From positions 20,415,577 to 20,479,576 of the forward strand of contig NC_092582.1 in the NCBI RefSeq assembly GCF_037975245.1: a stretch of DNA of 64,000 nucleotides, given 5' to 3'. The DNA is from Apostichopus japonicus (Eukaryota; Echinodermata; Holothuroidea; Aspidochirotida; Stichopodidae). The translations under genes and the position numbers were made by a program. The notes beneath the pieces were generated by a model. That model saw only the letters and a list, made by a program, of their open reading frames with translations, did no database searches and was not told the origin of the DNA. The first letter of the stretch is position 1. Each line of letters opens with the position of its first letter. Below, one piece after another: positions 45,741 to 57,347 of the stretch.

Positions 45741-47916
45741 GATTATATGCAAACAATTATTCCTGGACTCTCATTGGTCGAATAAATGTCAGCATTAAAC
45801 TAAAAAATGTCAGCATAAACGTTCGATGTTTCAAAAGAGGCATGCATGAACACTAACCGTCAGTCAAAAAAAATTATCAGTGTTGCATAGATAACATGCA
45901 TTGCCATCCGTCAGCTTTCAGTCTGTACAAATTCCACTTGAATGAAGAAACTTAAGCCATATAATTGCGGCGCCAGCGCCATTTACACAGTACATGTATT
46001 TAATGAGAGCCTGGGAAATGAGAATGTATCAACACACGGTCAGTCAAGGGTCATTCATATAACTTGCTTATACAGGGAATATAAAGTGACATATTCAAAG
46101 GTGCAGTATTTGCATGATGGTACCAAACTTGGTTTAGACTGGCTTGCTCCGGTTTTGTTTCCATGACGAACAATGTATGTGCTTGAAAAGCTACTTCAGT
46201 TTTGTGTACGTTTAGGGGCCATGCATACTAACAATTTTAGTGTCACTATGTAGTCCCTTTAATTATCTTAAGCGTTACTGCTATTAATTTGTTAGAAGGG
46301 TAGAAATGGGCCACCGCTTTCAAATTTGACCAAGCATTGTTTATTTATCACCCTCCGAGCAATTCCTTTCTTTGAGTATCTTTCTTGGCTAAGCTATAAC
46401 ATACAAGTCTGGTAATAGCTTACTGCAGGGGTCCTGGAAAGTACATAATTTGCAGAGGAAATTGGGACTATACTGAAAATATACCGTTCAGTATGTCTTG
46501 CACCTATTAAGTGCGAACACAAGTACACCGGATATAACTATTACACAACAATGGACAAAAATACGCATTTTTTAATGTTTAGCTCAGCTGGAAGCTTTCA
46601 GGCGCTGTAAATATAATCTAAATCTAATATAAATCTAATAAAAAGCAACAAATCAATTAAACGAAACAATAAAATAGTAAACCTCAAAAACCTTAAACCT
46701 TAGTAAAAGGAAACGAGCAGGAATCACTAAAAAAGCGGAAACGCCCTTACAATGTTAATACACAGTGAAACAGGATAAGAACTAGTATAACAGGCTAAAA
46801 CAAGGAAAATTATTATCAACATAAACTAAACATATGAGTTTTCAGGTTTTTCTTGAAAGTATTCACGTTTGTGCCCCCGTGTTTGAATGACTGCCATTTC
46901 ATCGATGTGGTGGAATTTTCGTCAGTGGCTTGCGTGAGTTAAGTGTTCATACATGCAATCATATTTTATAAATTGGACGGTCATTTGGGGTCATGAGAGG
47001 TCATCTTCTGAAACCTCACAAAATGCTTCTCTTATAGAACATTTGTCCAAACCTGCTGTAAGTTGTGGAAATAACTTTTGAATGGAAGTACGAGTGTTGT
47101 ATCAAGTGTGTCGTTGGCAACCCTTATACTTGGCATGTATAGGTTGCCAATATTAGATAAGGACCTTATTGATATTATCAAGTTGGAGGTCGAGAGACAT
47201 CTGAAGACAACAAGATAAATTAGTGAAAACATTGTACTGGCCTTATCTCAAGAATGGAACATGTAGGATACCTTTTCTGAGTTGGACAAACCCCTTGATA
47301 TACTTTTAGGCCAAAGTCATTTAAAGTCAACCAGCTCAAAGGTGAAACATTGTGACCACCATGCTAAGGATATGTAGCATTGACAAGTCTCCTTTATCCA
47401 TGAGGTCTCATTATGAGTATAAATGTATTAACTATAGTGAAGGTCAAACTTCATCAAGGGTCAACAGTATCTACAGAACACATGTAAACCAAACTTTTTC
47501 ATGATATCTTATAACATTGGCTCATACCCTGTTACGATGAAGTAATCCATCAAACACTAATACAGTGTTGCAATTCTGGTTTAAAAATATACTACAAAGG
47601 CATCTCTGCATTTTAAGTATTCAAGAACACAACTTAGCGGTAATTATATCATTTGACTTTTTACATTTATTTCAAAGTTTTTTCATGGTTTATTTCAATA
47701 AAAGTAAAATAATAAATCTATTTTTATGTCCTTTATAATAAGGTAATAAGCTATTACTGCTAAAGAAGGAGCATAAGCCAAAGGGAAAAGATGGGAGGAA
47801 AGGAAATGACACCGTTATCCAGCCTAACGTCTTATACTTTTCGCACAAGCTGCTCAGAACTTATTGCCAATCAAAAATAAATTCTCAAGTAGAAGCTTAG
47901 CTGAGCTTCTGCGACA
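45741..47916. other. No gene recognised
   Basis: Includes a weak copy of the AGGTCA-type repeat (about 46980-47560). No supported gene. Confidence 0.5.
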
Positions 47917-48083
47917 GTGGCGGAGCTAGGGGTATTGGTCAGGAGGGGCGAGAATGGTCTGTAGGGGCGCTTTCGACACTATCTAAGCGGAGCGCCACCA
48001 CTGGTTGGCGCGTAGCTTACAGAAATTTTTGGAGTAAAGATACTCCCTAGATCGCCGGAAATTATCTTGTATTAGTATTTATT
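47917..48083. mobile_element. hAT-like MITE fragment
   Basis: Begins CAGTGGCGGAGCTAGGGG and contains AGCGGAGCGCCACCACTGGT then TGGCGCG, shared with the MITEs at 48084 and 60691. It is interrupted or truncated by the next element. Confidence 0.65.
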
Positions 48084-48396
48084 CAGTCGCGTAGCGAGGA
48101 ATTTGCCAAGGGAGGGGTAAACCTGTAGGCAAATTATCAGAGCCGTAGATTCAGCATTTGAAGCTATCTAAGCGTAGCGCCACCATAAGTTGGCGCGAAA
48201 CGTAGAAGAAAATTTTGGCCGAAAATGCCTCCCAGATCGCTGGAAATAGCACTTCCCAAGCCTTGCAAGTTGCATTTAAGCATTTTCTATTTTGAAATTA
48301 CTAGCGATATCATAAAAACGTACAAAAAAATATGCTGAAGGGGGAGGGGCCGGTCGCCCCTTCGCCCCCCCCCCCCCTCCCTTGGCTACGCGCCTG
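48084..48396. mobile_element. hAT-like MITE (313 bp)
   Basis: Ends CAGTCGCGTAGCGAGG and, on the other strand, CAGGCGCGTAGCCAAGGG; flanks TATTTATT and CATTTATT (7 of 8). The interior has the GCGCCACC..GTTGGCGC hairpin and a poly-C run. Confidence 0.8.
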
Positions 48397-48639
48397 CATT
48401 TATTAGAGCAGGAATTGTATAATTCGACGGTAGTTAACATGTGTTTTCAGTACAGTGCGACTACTTTAGATGTCTTCTCGGATTATGCGCTATGTCACGT
48501 CAGGTTTTTCAGCAACTATAGCCTATTGCCGGTCCGCGGTCGAAGGGTCGTTCATGAGTGGTCATCATGGAGATTCGAGACCATTCAGACCAATTCTATA
48601 TTTTTCGCACATGTAATTTTTTTCAACCCCCAAAATCCC

Positions 48640-48713
48640 AGTGGGAGGGCGACTGGGGGCGACAAGCTTTCATGGTGGCTGTCGCCCCCACGCCCCCCTT
48701 GGCTACGCCACTC
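48640..48713. mobile_element. Right end of another hAT-like MITE
   Basis: GGGGGCGACAAGC and GCCCCCTTGGCTACGCCACT mark a GC-rich right end; the left end was not identified. It may pair with the fragment at 47917. Confidence 0.45.
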
Positions 48714-49635
48714 ATACACTACCAAATGTTCAACGCTCTATTGAAGAAGTTGATATTTACATCACAAAGTTTGTCGCAAAACATTGTATGTTAGTATGGG
48801 AATTTGTAATGTCTCATCATTTGTTTCCCCAAAACAAGATGGAACTCATGGGGTTCACGACATAAATACATACTTCTATAGATATATAATAGCCAAAGCC
48901 AACCAGGATACTCCTTACTATTGCCTACGAGTACGACCTAACTTAACTTAGCCTTGTCAATTCATGAATGAGGTAAGGCCAGTATAGGCTTGTAACATTG
49001 GTACAATTGTAGGCTACCATACCAAACAGGGGACGAATGGTCCAAGGTATATTCTTGGCCTATATAATAGTATTCACACGGTAAGAATTTGTTAGCTCAA
49101 TGATAGTATATATCACTGTCAAAGTTTGAGCCTACAAGGCTACAACAACACAATCCCACGCAGGCTTAAGTTATTAGGCTACACAACAGTAGGCCTAGCT
49201 TTAGGATGTTCATTTATTAAAGGTATAGTGATAAATCGTCGATAACCGATTACTTCAAAGGTTTCAGATGACACCTCTCGCTGTGGAAGTCAACGTGGGC
49301 CAAATAATGAACATTTATTAACAATAGGCTATTGCTACAGACAGAGAGCCTATTGAATCCGTGTTTCAAAGATTTCTACGCAAAAATCTTCTACCTAGCC
49401 AAGAATCTTCATCCTGAACTTTCAGTTTCACTACCTCAATCTACTAGAATATACTAGACACTGATCGCAACCTATGGATCGCGACCTGGGCAAAAAGTGT
49501 TTCTTTATCAAACGGGACATGATCTACATATCTTATCATTATTCAATAAGTATTAAAATCTTTTAAGTTTTATTCTGGATATCTTTTAATTTTAAAAGAA
49601 CCTACAAATCAATAAATATCAGATATTTGAATCAC
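48714..49635. other. No gene recognised
   Basis: No supported feature. Confidence 0.5.
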
Positions 49636-49989
49636 TTAAAGAGGCCATGACACGAAAAATCCAACTAATCGAGAGTAACTTCCTCTGAATCTATGATAAA
49701 ATTTATGTTCAAAACTATCCTCAACACCTTGAAAACCTAAAGGACTAATTAGAAATTAACGTTTTAATATTCGCATCCGAAAATAGATATCTGAAAATGC
49801 GATTTCAAAACAAGACAATGATGACGTCATGTCAGGAACACAAGTGCCAAGCCCAGTCACGTACCGGATGCGCGACAATCATACCGTCACACATACACGC
49901 ACATTTACACTGAGAGAACAACCACTGTATAACGCTATATCGTTAGAAATTTCAAGTTCGTTTACAACATGTTGTAAAATATCCGAGAG

Positions 49990-50100
49990 AATTGCCGGTC
50001 CGTTGTGTTGTTGGGGGCTGCACAAATGCCATAAGCCATGCGATTAGCCTTCATCGATGACCGAAGGCGAAAAAAAAACACGGCGATTATGATGCGCGAC
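49990..50100 (+). pseudogene. THAP-domain exon remnant in transposon A
   Basis: Reads RCVVGGCTNAISHAISLHR once the start codon (ATTG here) is ignored, matching the better-kept copy at 63621-63409 on minus. It is cut short after the lysine-rich stretch. Confidence 0.65.
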
Positions 50101-51323
50101 AATCATACCGTCACATATACACGCATACTACAATCCCTCCTTTTTTATGAAATAAAACAAATGGACTTTAACGGATCGACATTAACGAGGCGTTCTTCTG
50201 TCAAATAATCTACATTTAAACTACTCCGAAGACCAGATCGGGGAACAGGAAACCTCCAATGGAAGTGGCGATCCTCTGGAGGGAGCGCAGCCGAGCACTA
50301 GTAGTACTATATAGTATCAACGTTACTACACTGAAGTCGCAATAGACGAAGAGATTTTGTATGTATCATCTAAATGAACACCCCCCCCCCCTTTATTGCC
50401 CTATTGTATAGTAATAAGCTATGAGGTTAGCTTCAGAAGTGATGAGGTACATCTTCATGTGAAAAATCTCAGTGCCCCAATTTATTTCTGGAATATGCTG
50501 GGTCAGTTAATTATAGCACTAATTTCTTATTCGTATTCCAGGAAAACCATTTTTTATGTTGGGGAGGGAGTGGGGTAACGGGATGGGTCAAAATAAGAAG
50601 GTAAAAAGATTTTATTCCAAAGGGTGTTTAAATCTCCCAGCGAATTATTTAAAGACACAGAGCAAAAGATTTACACAACGTAGTTCAAATCTTTAATCAT
50701 TGAACACAGCCTGTGACTAAACTTACATAAACAACAATCATTGTATTATATGACATAAAAGTAAAACTGTACTTTCAATAGACATTATCATTCTTAAATA
50801 ACACTAATGTAATTTGTGACATCGAAGGAGGTTTAAAGAAAAAACGACTTACATGAAATTTTTTACTTAAAGCCTACAAAGCAGTTGCATGTCCATCGCT
50901 ATCAATCGTTGTTGTGACAAATTAATTAGAATAATCCAGAAGCAAATACAATAATGGGTAATTTAAACCAAGAAACACTGCACGACGCAACTCACATGCA
51001 AAAATGCTACCCACGCACGACGACATGTACAGCACTGACGGGCAACGTGAAACACAGCATCACACGCATTAAAACAATCGAAGACCATTAACAGGGTGTA
51101 TTGCTGAGTTTCTGAAGGAAGATTTTAAAACAAACCAACTGCTGCTGAAAAACAAAGTCTAACCATTCAAGAATACTGCTGCCTCCATTGTTCTTTATTA
51201 TGACTTTCTGTCCAATATCAATGGTTATATGGATATTTTGGCTTCCAGATTAAAGTACGAAGCAAACATGTCTGGAAGGTAAATGCTCCTACAAAGGTCA
51301 ATGACTGTTCCCTCATGTACATA

Positions 51324-52340
51324 TTATATGACATCACGGTCACGCCAATACTTGTGTCCAAATGCTTCAAAACATGCCTTTTCTTTCATTGTTGATGTTG
51401 GGTCTGGAAAATAAACATTTCATCCTTTATTAAAAGTCTTGAAGTTCAATATATCAACACTTAGGGAACCCTGGCGGATTGATAATCTAACACAATAGCA
51501 GAATAGAAAAGGTGTTTCTGGAGGGATTTCTCAACCAAGGCTTCCTATAAGTAACAATGAGTTTTCTCCTGGCAACTTGAATCCAGTGTAATGACAATTG
51601 GCTGGAAACTCAATTCTGATCCTTTGGGCTGCACATGATGGTAGCAAAACCCTGACATGTCTTGCTAGGAACCCCCAGTACCATTGAACCTGTTGACCGT
51701 AGGCTATGTATCTGTCCTGCCTGGAAAAAAATTATGAAAGTTCAAAATGTATTAATGTTGGCCCATGATGTCCACAATAACAAGCAGGGATAAAGTGTAC
51801 AGTTATGGTTACATTTGTTGTGAATTTACACCTTCCATGTTTCATGAAAACATTCTTTTGTTTCAGACAATTGATTTGCAAAACCCCAGGCCAAAGTACT
51901 AGCCTAGTAATAATGAGTATGAAATAACACATGCCTACCTAGCATGGCTGCATAATGCAACTTACTTCCCCGAGCCAAACTTTCAGTATGCAACCAACCC
52001 TACTACTATACGCACCATACTGTACATGTATGAATACATAGCTAACACACTGTACATATGGGTTGTAAGTCACCGTCACACAACGCACAATACGGTTTAG
52101 GGAATTCCAACAACAAATGCACAAAATGGACTGGATCTTGTTTTTAAATGCTTCGTTAATAAATTCTTACCACGTTGTATGTTCCTTGCAATAGTTCCGA
52201 ACGGGTTTCTTCTTCGATATGTTGTGAAGCTTCAATATCGGCTCGTTTAACAGGCTCGAACTGATACAGTTCTAACGCCTCAGGTCCACCCTCAACGTTC
52301 GGTTCAATACTGGCATGATCATCGAGAGCAAAATCGTGTT
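51324..52340 (-). pseudogene. P2X7 C-terminal-domain-like gene in transposon A
   Basis: First exon about 52340-52171 (DHASIEPNVEGGPEALELYQ, FEPVKRADIEASQHIEEETR, donor GTAAGA); middle exons about 52124-51740; an exon near 51715-51575 reads DRYIAYGQQVQWYWGFLARH, then VRVLLPSCAAQRIRIEFPAN and CHYTGFKLPG; the last exon ends YWRDRDVI and stop at 51324. LPSC..xRIRxEFP...Y.GFK matches the end of the P2X7 receptor cytoplasmic (ballast) domain. No transmembrane channel part is present. The middle exons have broken frames. Confidence 0.6.
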
Positions 52341-52521
52341 CATAACATGACGTCACATGACGTCATGAGATTAGGAACATTTTCAGGCGAACGAACTTTT
52401 CGAAGGGAAAAAAAAAATCAATTTTTTAACTGGCAGAATGGTTGATATATGTTCTAGAGAGCATGCTTAGATGGATCCCAAAAAGACAGGACGTTGACAA
52501 TTTCGTGTCATGGCCACTTTA

Positions 52522-53231
52522 TTACTTTGTGCCTTATAAACACATATATATACAAGGTAAGTAATGTATGCAACGCCCACAGTCAACTGTTGGGTTACTA
52601 CCTTGTATCACTCCAGATGATAAATGTTTCAGTTTTCACAGTCAGGGATCTGTTGGAAAAGGCTGACGGTTTCATACGGTTTAGCTGCAGTCCCATGTTA
52701 TATTGTGTACATGAAATGTTAAATTTATGAAACGGATTTGAGAACTGACAACTACCTGTTGTTCGCCAGAACGACAGATGAAACTGCTGCAGGTATATGT
52801 GAGAACCACAAAATATATAAAATTGCGAGATACAACTGCATGCTGCATGACGCGAACTCAATATGACCTATGGGTTCTTTAAACATTGCTATAGATTTGC
52901 TACATATGGACTTCCAGACTTAGATTTTACAGGCAATGGAAGCAATTAGTTTACCAGTTCAGAGTTTGCGGTGTTTTGAGAAAGAATGGTGTGAAGCACA
53001 TACGTACTGTTTAATACAATCCTGCTTCAAATAGTAGTGGAAAGGGCGATTCAGACAGTCGAAGATGCATTGAGGAAAATGACAGAAGGGGGCCATGGAC
53101 ATCTTGCAAGGTTCTATACCATAACCGTAACACCCCCCCCCCCTGTACTGACACATACATACACACACAGCAACAGTACAGACTCCATTACACTTAATCA
53201 TGTGCAGGAAAGGTGAAACCCACATGAATCT
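52522..53231. other. No gene recognised
   Basis: About 700 bp without a recognised feature, between transposon A and the Gypsy remnant. Confidence 0.5.
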
Positions 53232-53351
53232 ATGAGAACAAGGTTTGTACAGGACCTAGACATTTCTTACATTGTTAGATTGGAAGACGGACGCACCTTT
53301 AAACGTCACCGAGATCACATACGTTTGCGTACATGTTCTACACTCCGAGCA
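53232..53351 (+). pseudogene. Gypsy-type pol C-terminus, left part
   Basis: Reads VQDLDISYIVRLEDGRTFKR then HRDHIRLRTCSTLRA, the chromodomain-like/GPY-type tail after integrase in Ty3/Gypsy LTR retrotransposons. It is interrupted by EnSpm-like element 2; the frame resumes at 57169. Confidence 0.75.
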
Positions 53352-53679
53352 CACTGTAAAAACACCTGGGTCATTTTGTGTGACCCATCTGCTGAGTCAG
53401 CCATACTTTACCCAGAAATGGGTCGTATTGGTTGAGTTATTACGCAAGATTGTTTGAAATTGTGAAATAGCTCGATGAAAGTTTGACTTTTTGCACTGGG
53501 TCACTCTCAAAGACTTTTCTCATTGGATAAGTTATGTCATGTGACCACTATCAGCGTTTTTGCATGCCTCCTTTCGTAGACAACAGCTGAACACCGTCAC
53601 ACAAATCTACAAATCATACGTAAATTAAGGACCAAGAAGGCAGTCTTAGTTGAATCAAAAACTTTGATGGGCTCTGAAA

Positions 53680-55509
53680 ATGGACACGTTTGTTAGTTCC
53701 ATCCTTGATGACTGGGGTTCGCCAATGTTAATACCAATATTCAAAGGTAAATATACGCCAAAGTATGCTGACTAAATCAGGCCACAGGCGCTCGCAACGT
53801 TTATTAGTTAAATACTATATTATAGTATGCCATTGTAGATACGATGATAGGCTAGGCCTAAGTAACATGTTATTTGTGCTGCGAGCGCCGTGGTTCAGAC
53901 AAGCCCATAATTATCGATACAGTGATAGTGATACTGATACATAGATAGCTGTAATGTTAGACCTAACGTTTGGTCTTTAATGAAGCATAGGCCTTACCTC
54001 ACTACGTAAGTTTAACTAAATATAACGTTAGAGGCTAAGACCAGTATAATGTTACTTGTTAATAGCTATATAGCTTGCTGAACAGAGAGTTAACAGCGTG
54101 CCATTAAATGTAGTAAAACAGTAGCGTAATCAGACTTTTTGATGGGGGTGGGGGAGAGCTAACGGGTAGCAAGGAGTCTGTGCAAGGGGAGGGGGACAAG
54201 ATATGGGGAAGGGATGTAAGGGGAGGGGATCAAATTCTTGTATTTAAGGGGTGGACAAGATGCAAAATGGTTCATAATTTCTATCTTACTAATTTACTTG
54301 TATATCAATTTGGGGGGGGGGGGTGCCCAATTGGGGACTCTTGCCCCACTCGTTATGCCACTGCAGTAAAATATGATATACTCCAACAAACAGTCTTTGC
54401 CAAGACTATAGTCTGTGTAATTGAACAATTGAAGTTAACTAAATATGTCCTATTTTTATCTGTGGACTATAGGAATCAGGGTACACAAAAGCCCATGGGA
54501 AACATCCTGCTACAGGGTATCTTGAGGAAAGATTGCGCCATGTCCGAAAACGATCCCATGCCTTTGAGAAACAAGAAGCAACACTGAAAGAAGTAAAGAA
54601 GCCTACACCTGTAAAGTTCAACATAAAAACAGATCCAAAAGGTACTAATACCATTATCGTGAACAATCTACATGCAATATACTCAGTAAGGGATGTGGGT
54701 CAATTTCTTTAACTGTGTAGGCTAAGTAACTGATACTCCTACAGCCCCAGTCATTCCTACAGGTATGTAATTAAATCGCATAAAATGTCATAATGATTTT
54801 TCACTTATAACAGTCAGGTGCCAAGTTAAGTTGCTTAAACCTTGAACTTAGTATGTATGTAGCCCTTTGTGAGTAGATGATCCCTCTATTTTTTCATGGA
54901 AGTCCAAGGTCATTTGAGGTCAACAGAGGTAATAGTCTGAAAACCTTGTAACTGAACACAATATTTAAAGGAGTTTAAGTCATTTGGAACTTCAAACTCA
55001 GTATGTTGCAAGGGACCATCCATCATCTTTCCTACTGTTAACCATTGGACTCTCTAGTTTATGTTCACATGAATCTTAAATCTGCTATGGTAATGATTCA
55101 AGTGAAAAAGATTTGCTAATTATTTAAATTAGTTACAACAGAATTAAGTGTGCATTGAAAGCAGCAATTTATTTTCTTCCAAAGGTTGGAATCTTCCTCA
55201 ATTCATTGAAGATGAGCTTAAGCAAGTTGATATCTGAAGCAGCCATTTGTCCTTGCATTTGGTGATAGAAGGAATCCGACTCAGTCATTTGTATTCATCG
55301 ATAGGGTTGCTCTGCCAGCAACAGATTTGATTGCAGCTTTTGATATTTGTTTCAAATCATTTTACGTGTTTGACATAGCCTACCCCTGCCAGTGTCAAAC
55401 AACCTGGGAATTTATACAGAAATTCCTCTTTAAGCTTAGTGAAGGGAAAGGAAAGGTTTCGACATCCCCTTCAGTAAGAAGCCTACATGCTTTTTTAAGT
55501 AGTCAGTAA
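53680..55509 (+). pseudogene. Cargo gene of EnSpm-like element 2 (unrecognised family)
   Basis: Exon 1, 53680-53746: MDTFVSSILDDWGSPMLIPI then FK, donor GTAAAT. Exon 2, 54480-54641: YTKAHGKHPATGYLEERLRH and a Lys-rich stretch. Exon 3 from 55185: WNLPQFIEDELKQVDI, then after a single frameshift KQPFVLAFGDRRNPTQSFVF, ATDLIAAFDICFKSFYVFDI, CQTTWEFIQKFLFKL and SPSVRSLHAFLSSQ, stop 55509. About 180 residues in all. The last block shares QPF-I/V-L, a FKS box, QC..WEF and SV..L.AF positions with element 1's gene. No known domain recognised by eye; the single frameshift suggests recent decay. Confidence 0.6.
54119..54363. mobile_element. hAT-like MITE (245 bp) inside element 2
   Basis: Ends CAGTAGCGTAATCAG and, on the other strand, CAGTGGCATAACGAG; flanks TAGTAAAA and CAGTAAAA (7 of 8). 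G-rich interior. Confidence 0.8.
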
Positions 55510-57168
55510 GACAAAATAGGTATGTAAACAACCTTGTCAAAGGTAGTGTTATGACTTCTTTGGTTTTATATACATTGTAACCTTTTATCATATAATTTTC
55601 TCAAAACACATATAAGGGATATGAACATATCTCCTGTAAACCTTGGGCAGTGCAACATTAGCTTAACACTTACTTGATGGTCATTAACATGATGGGATGA
55701 TTACATAAGTTTTTGTTTTATTTACGTGATGTGACAAAGTTGTTTGCTATTTATGTTCGCATGTTATATTACCTTGAACAAGGTTTAAGTTTCATTTGGT
55801 ATTTGTTATTGTTAAGTTTAGAGGGACTAAAGAAGCAGTACTGCCTCACAAACAGTGGTGCAAACTAGTGTTCCACCATACATCATACATGCACAACTAG
55901 CCAGAAGCATGACTGATGTACATATTATGCCTGAGCAACTGAAAATTTAATACATATTGTAACATATTGGTGGTGCAAAAATATTCATTCACAGTGTTTC
56001 ATTTATTGATGACTTTTCAGTGATTATAAGTCTTGTACTGTATGTTATAAACAGCTTTGCCTGATTCAAATCTAATGCTGTTTTGGTAGAAGAACTACTG
56101 AGGAAATTATCACCTTTGGGATATGCTTGCAAGATTTTATTAATTGGCAGCTGGCCATAGGGTTTGTCTTGCCCCACCAACCCACTGCAAAATATGTTTG
56201 ATATTGTCTTTGACTTTTGGCCATGACAAAGCCCCCACCAAACATTGAGCTTCCCAAAATATTTGATTTCTTACAGCCACCATTGATGTACTGGTGCACA
56301 ATTAAAACTACATGTCTTCTTTGTATACCTACCATTTTATACAATTGATAACTATGGAATGCTGTTTATTTATATTCTTTAAAAACAATTAGAAATGCTA
56401 GCTAATAATCAAATTACTACAGTGACTACGGATACAAGTAGAGAGTGAGTGCATACTCCAGTCTTGATTAACTTAATAATACAAACACTGCAGCAAACCT
56501 AGCTGTGAGATCAACAATTAAAGTCCTTCAAGTAGTACAGAACATATTCCTCAGTAAACTAAAGTTTGTGCACATGAATAAATGATCAGTTTCTTTAGTT
56601 AAGTATGTCAGGATTTTAAGGAACATTGCTTAATTTCCAATGATTCTCAAATGGTACAGTAGCCTATTTTCTTGTGTTCATTGTTTGTTTAGTTTTATGG
56701 GTATCACATTACTCTGATTTTTACTGTTACTATGATGTTCTAGTTGGAATAAAACAAAACGAATATCGATATTTATCTGAGAAATAGAAGAAATTACATG
56801 CTTTCATTGTAACACCACTTTGTGATTTTAATAAATTAATTGTTCTTTAGGAATTGAAGTCTTATGTCATTTCTTTTTTAGACTTCCTGCAACTGCAAAT
56901 GTAAATTCAGCTTTGACCCATTTATGTGGTCAATTTTTTTGACCCAATCTGCTGGGCTGGTGGAGATTGCACTAACCACTGGGTCAAAAGCTGGGTCAAA
57001 GTAGCATATGGGTCAAAGTAGCATATGGGTCAAAATAACCCAGTTTTAGGTCAGAGGTCAAATGACACAGATCCTTGGTCAAATTGACCCAAACCTGGGC
57101 TGGTGGAGATTCCACTAAGTTGCTGGGTCAAATTTGGGTCAAAAAATGACCCAAGTGTTTTTACAGTG

Positions 57169-57347
57169 CAGAACAGTACATTTAGGATTATATCCAACAA
57201 CCAGATACCCTTACAAGTACAACTGCACGACCAATCAAAAGGCAACTTCCAGTTTCAGACATTGTCAACAAACCAACTGAAAAACACCTGGTCAAAATGA
57301 AACGGTCCAAACGTGTTGGTAAACCGCCCAATGTATTAGATTTGTAG
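57169..57347 (+). pseudogene. Gypsy-type pol C-terminus, right part
   Basis: Continues the frame from 53351: EQYI, an in-frame TAG, then DYIQQPDTLTSTTARPIKRQ, LPVSDIVNKPTEKHLVKMKR and SKRVGKPPNVLDL, stop 57347. The R-x-GK-P-P-x-x-LDL ending is common at the end of Gypsy pol. Confidence 0.7.

Larger units (their letters stand above)
49636..52521. mobile_element. THAP/TTAA (Kolobok-like) transposon A (2.9 kb)
   Basis: Ends AAAGAGGCCATGACACGAAA (left) and TAAAGTGGCCATGACACGAAA on the other strand (right). TTAA precedes the left end; the right has TTAT, one base off. It carries a truncated THAP exon on plus near the left and a P2X7-tail-like gene on minus. It is the same family as 60092-63974, in opposite orientation and internally shorter. 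The TTAA target and THAP domain together point to Kolobok rather than P. Confidence 0.8.
53352..57168. mobile_element. CACTA/EnSpm-like DNA transposon 2 (3.8 kb)
   Basis: Ends CACTGTAAAAACACCTGGGT and, on the other strand, CACTGTAAAAACACTTGGGT. CA flanks both sides. Subterminal TGGGTCAAA repeats lie at 53365-53415 and 56915-57150. Removing the element and one CA rejoins the Gypsy pol frame, proving the boundaries. It contains a multi-exon gene homologous in its last exon to the gene of element 1, and a hAT-like MITE in an intron. No transposase recognised. Confidence 0.85.

Noticed and set aside
49829-50047. Separate 72-codon gene
   Set aside because: It lies in the end of transposon A; only the short THAP remnant in it has meaning.
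53352-57168. Assigning element 2 to hAT or P
   Set aside because: The target duplication is 2 bp (CA), proven by the rejoined Gypsy frame; hAT and P give 8 bp.
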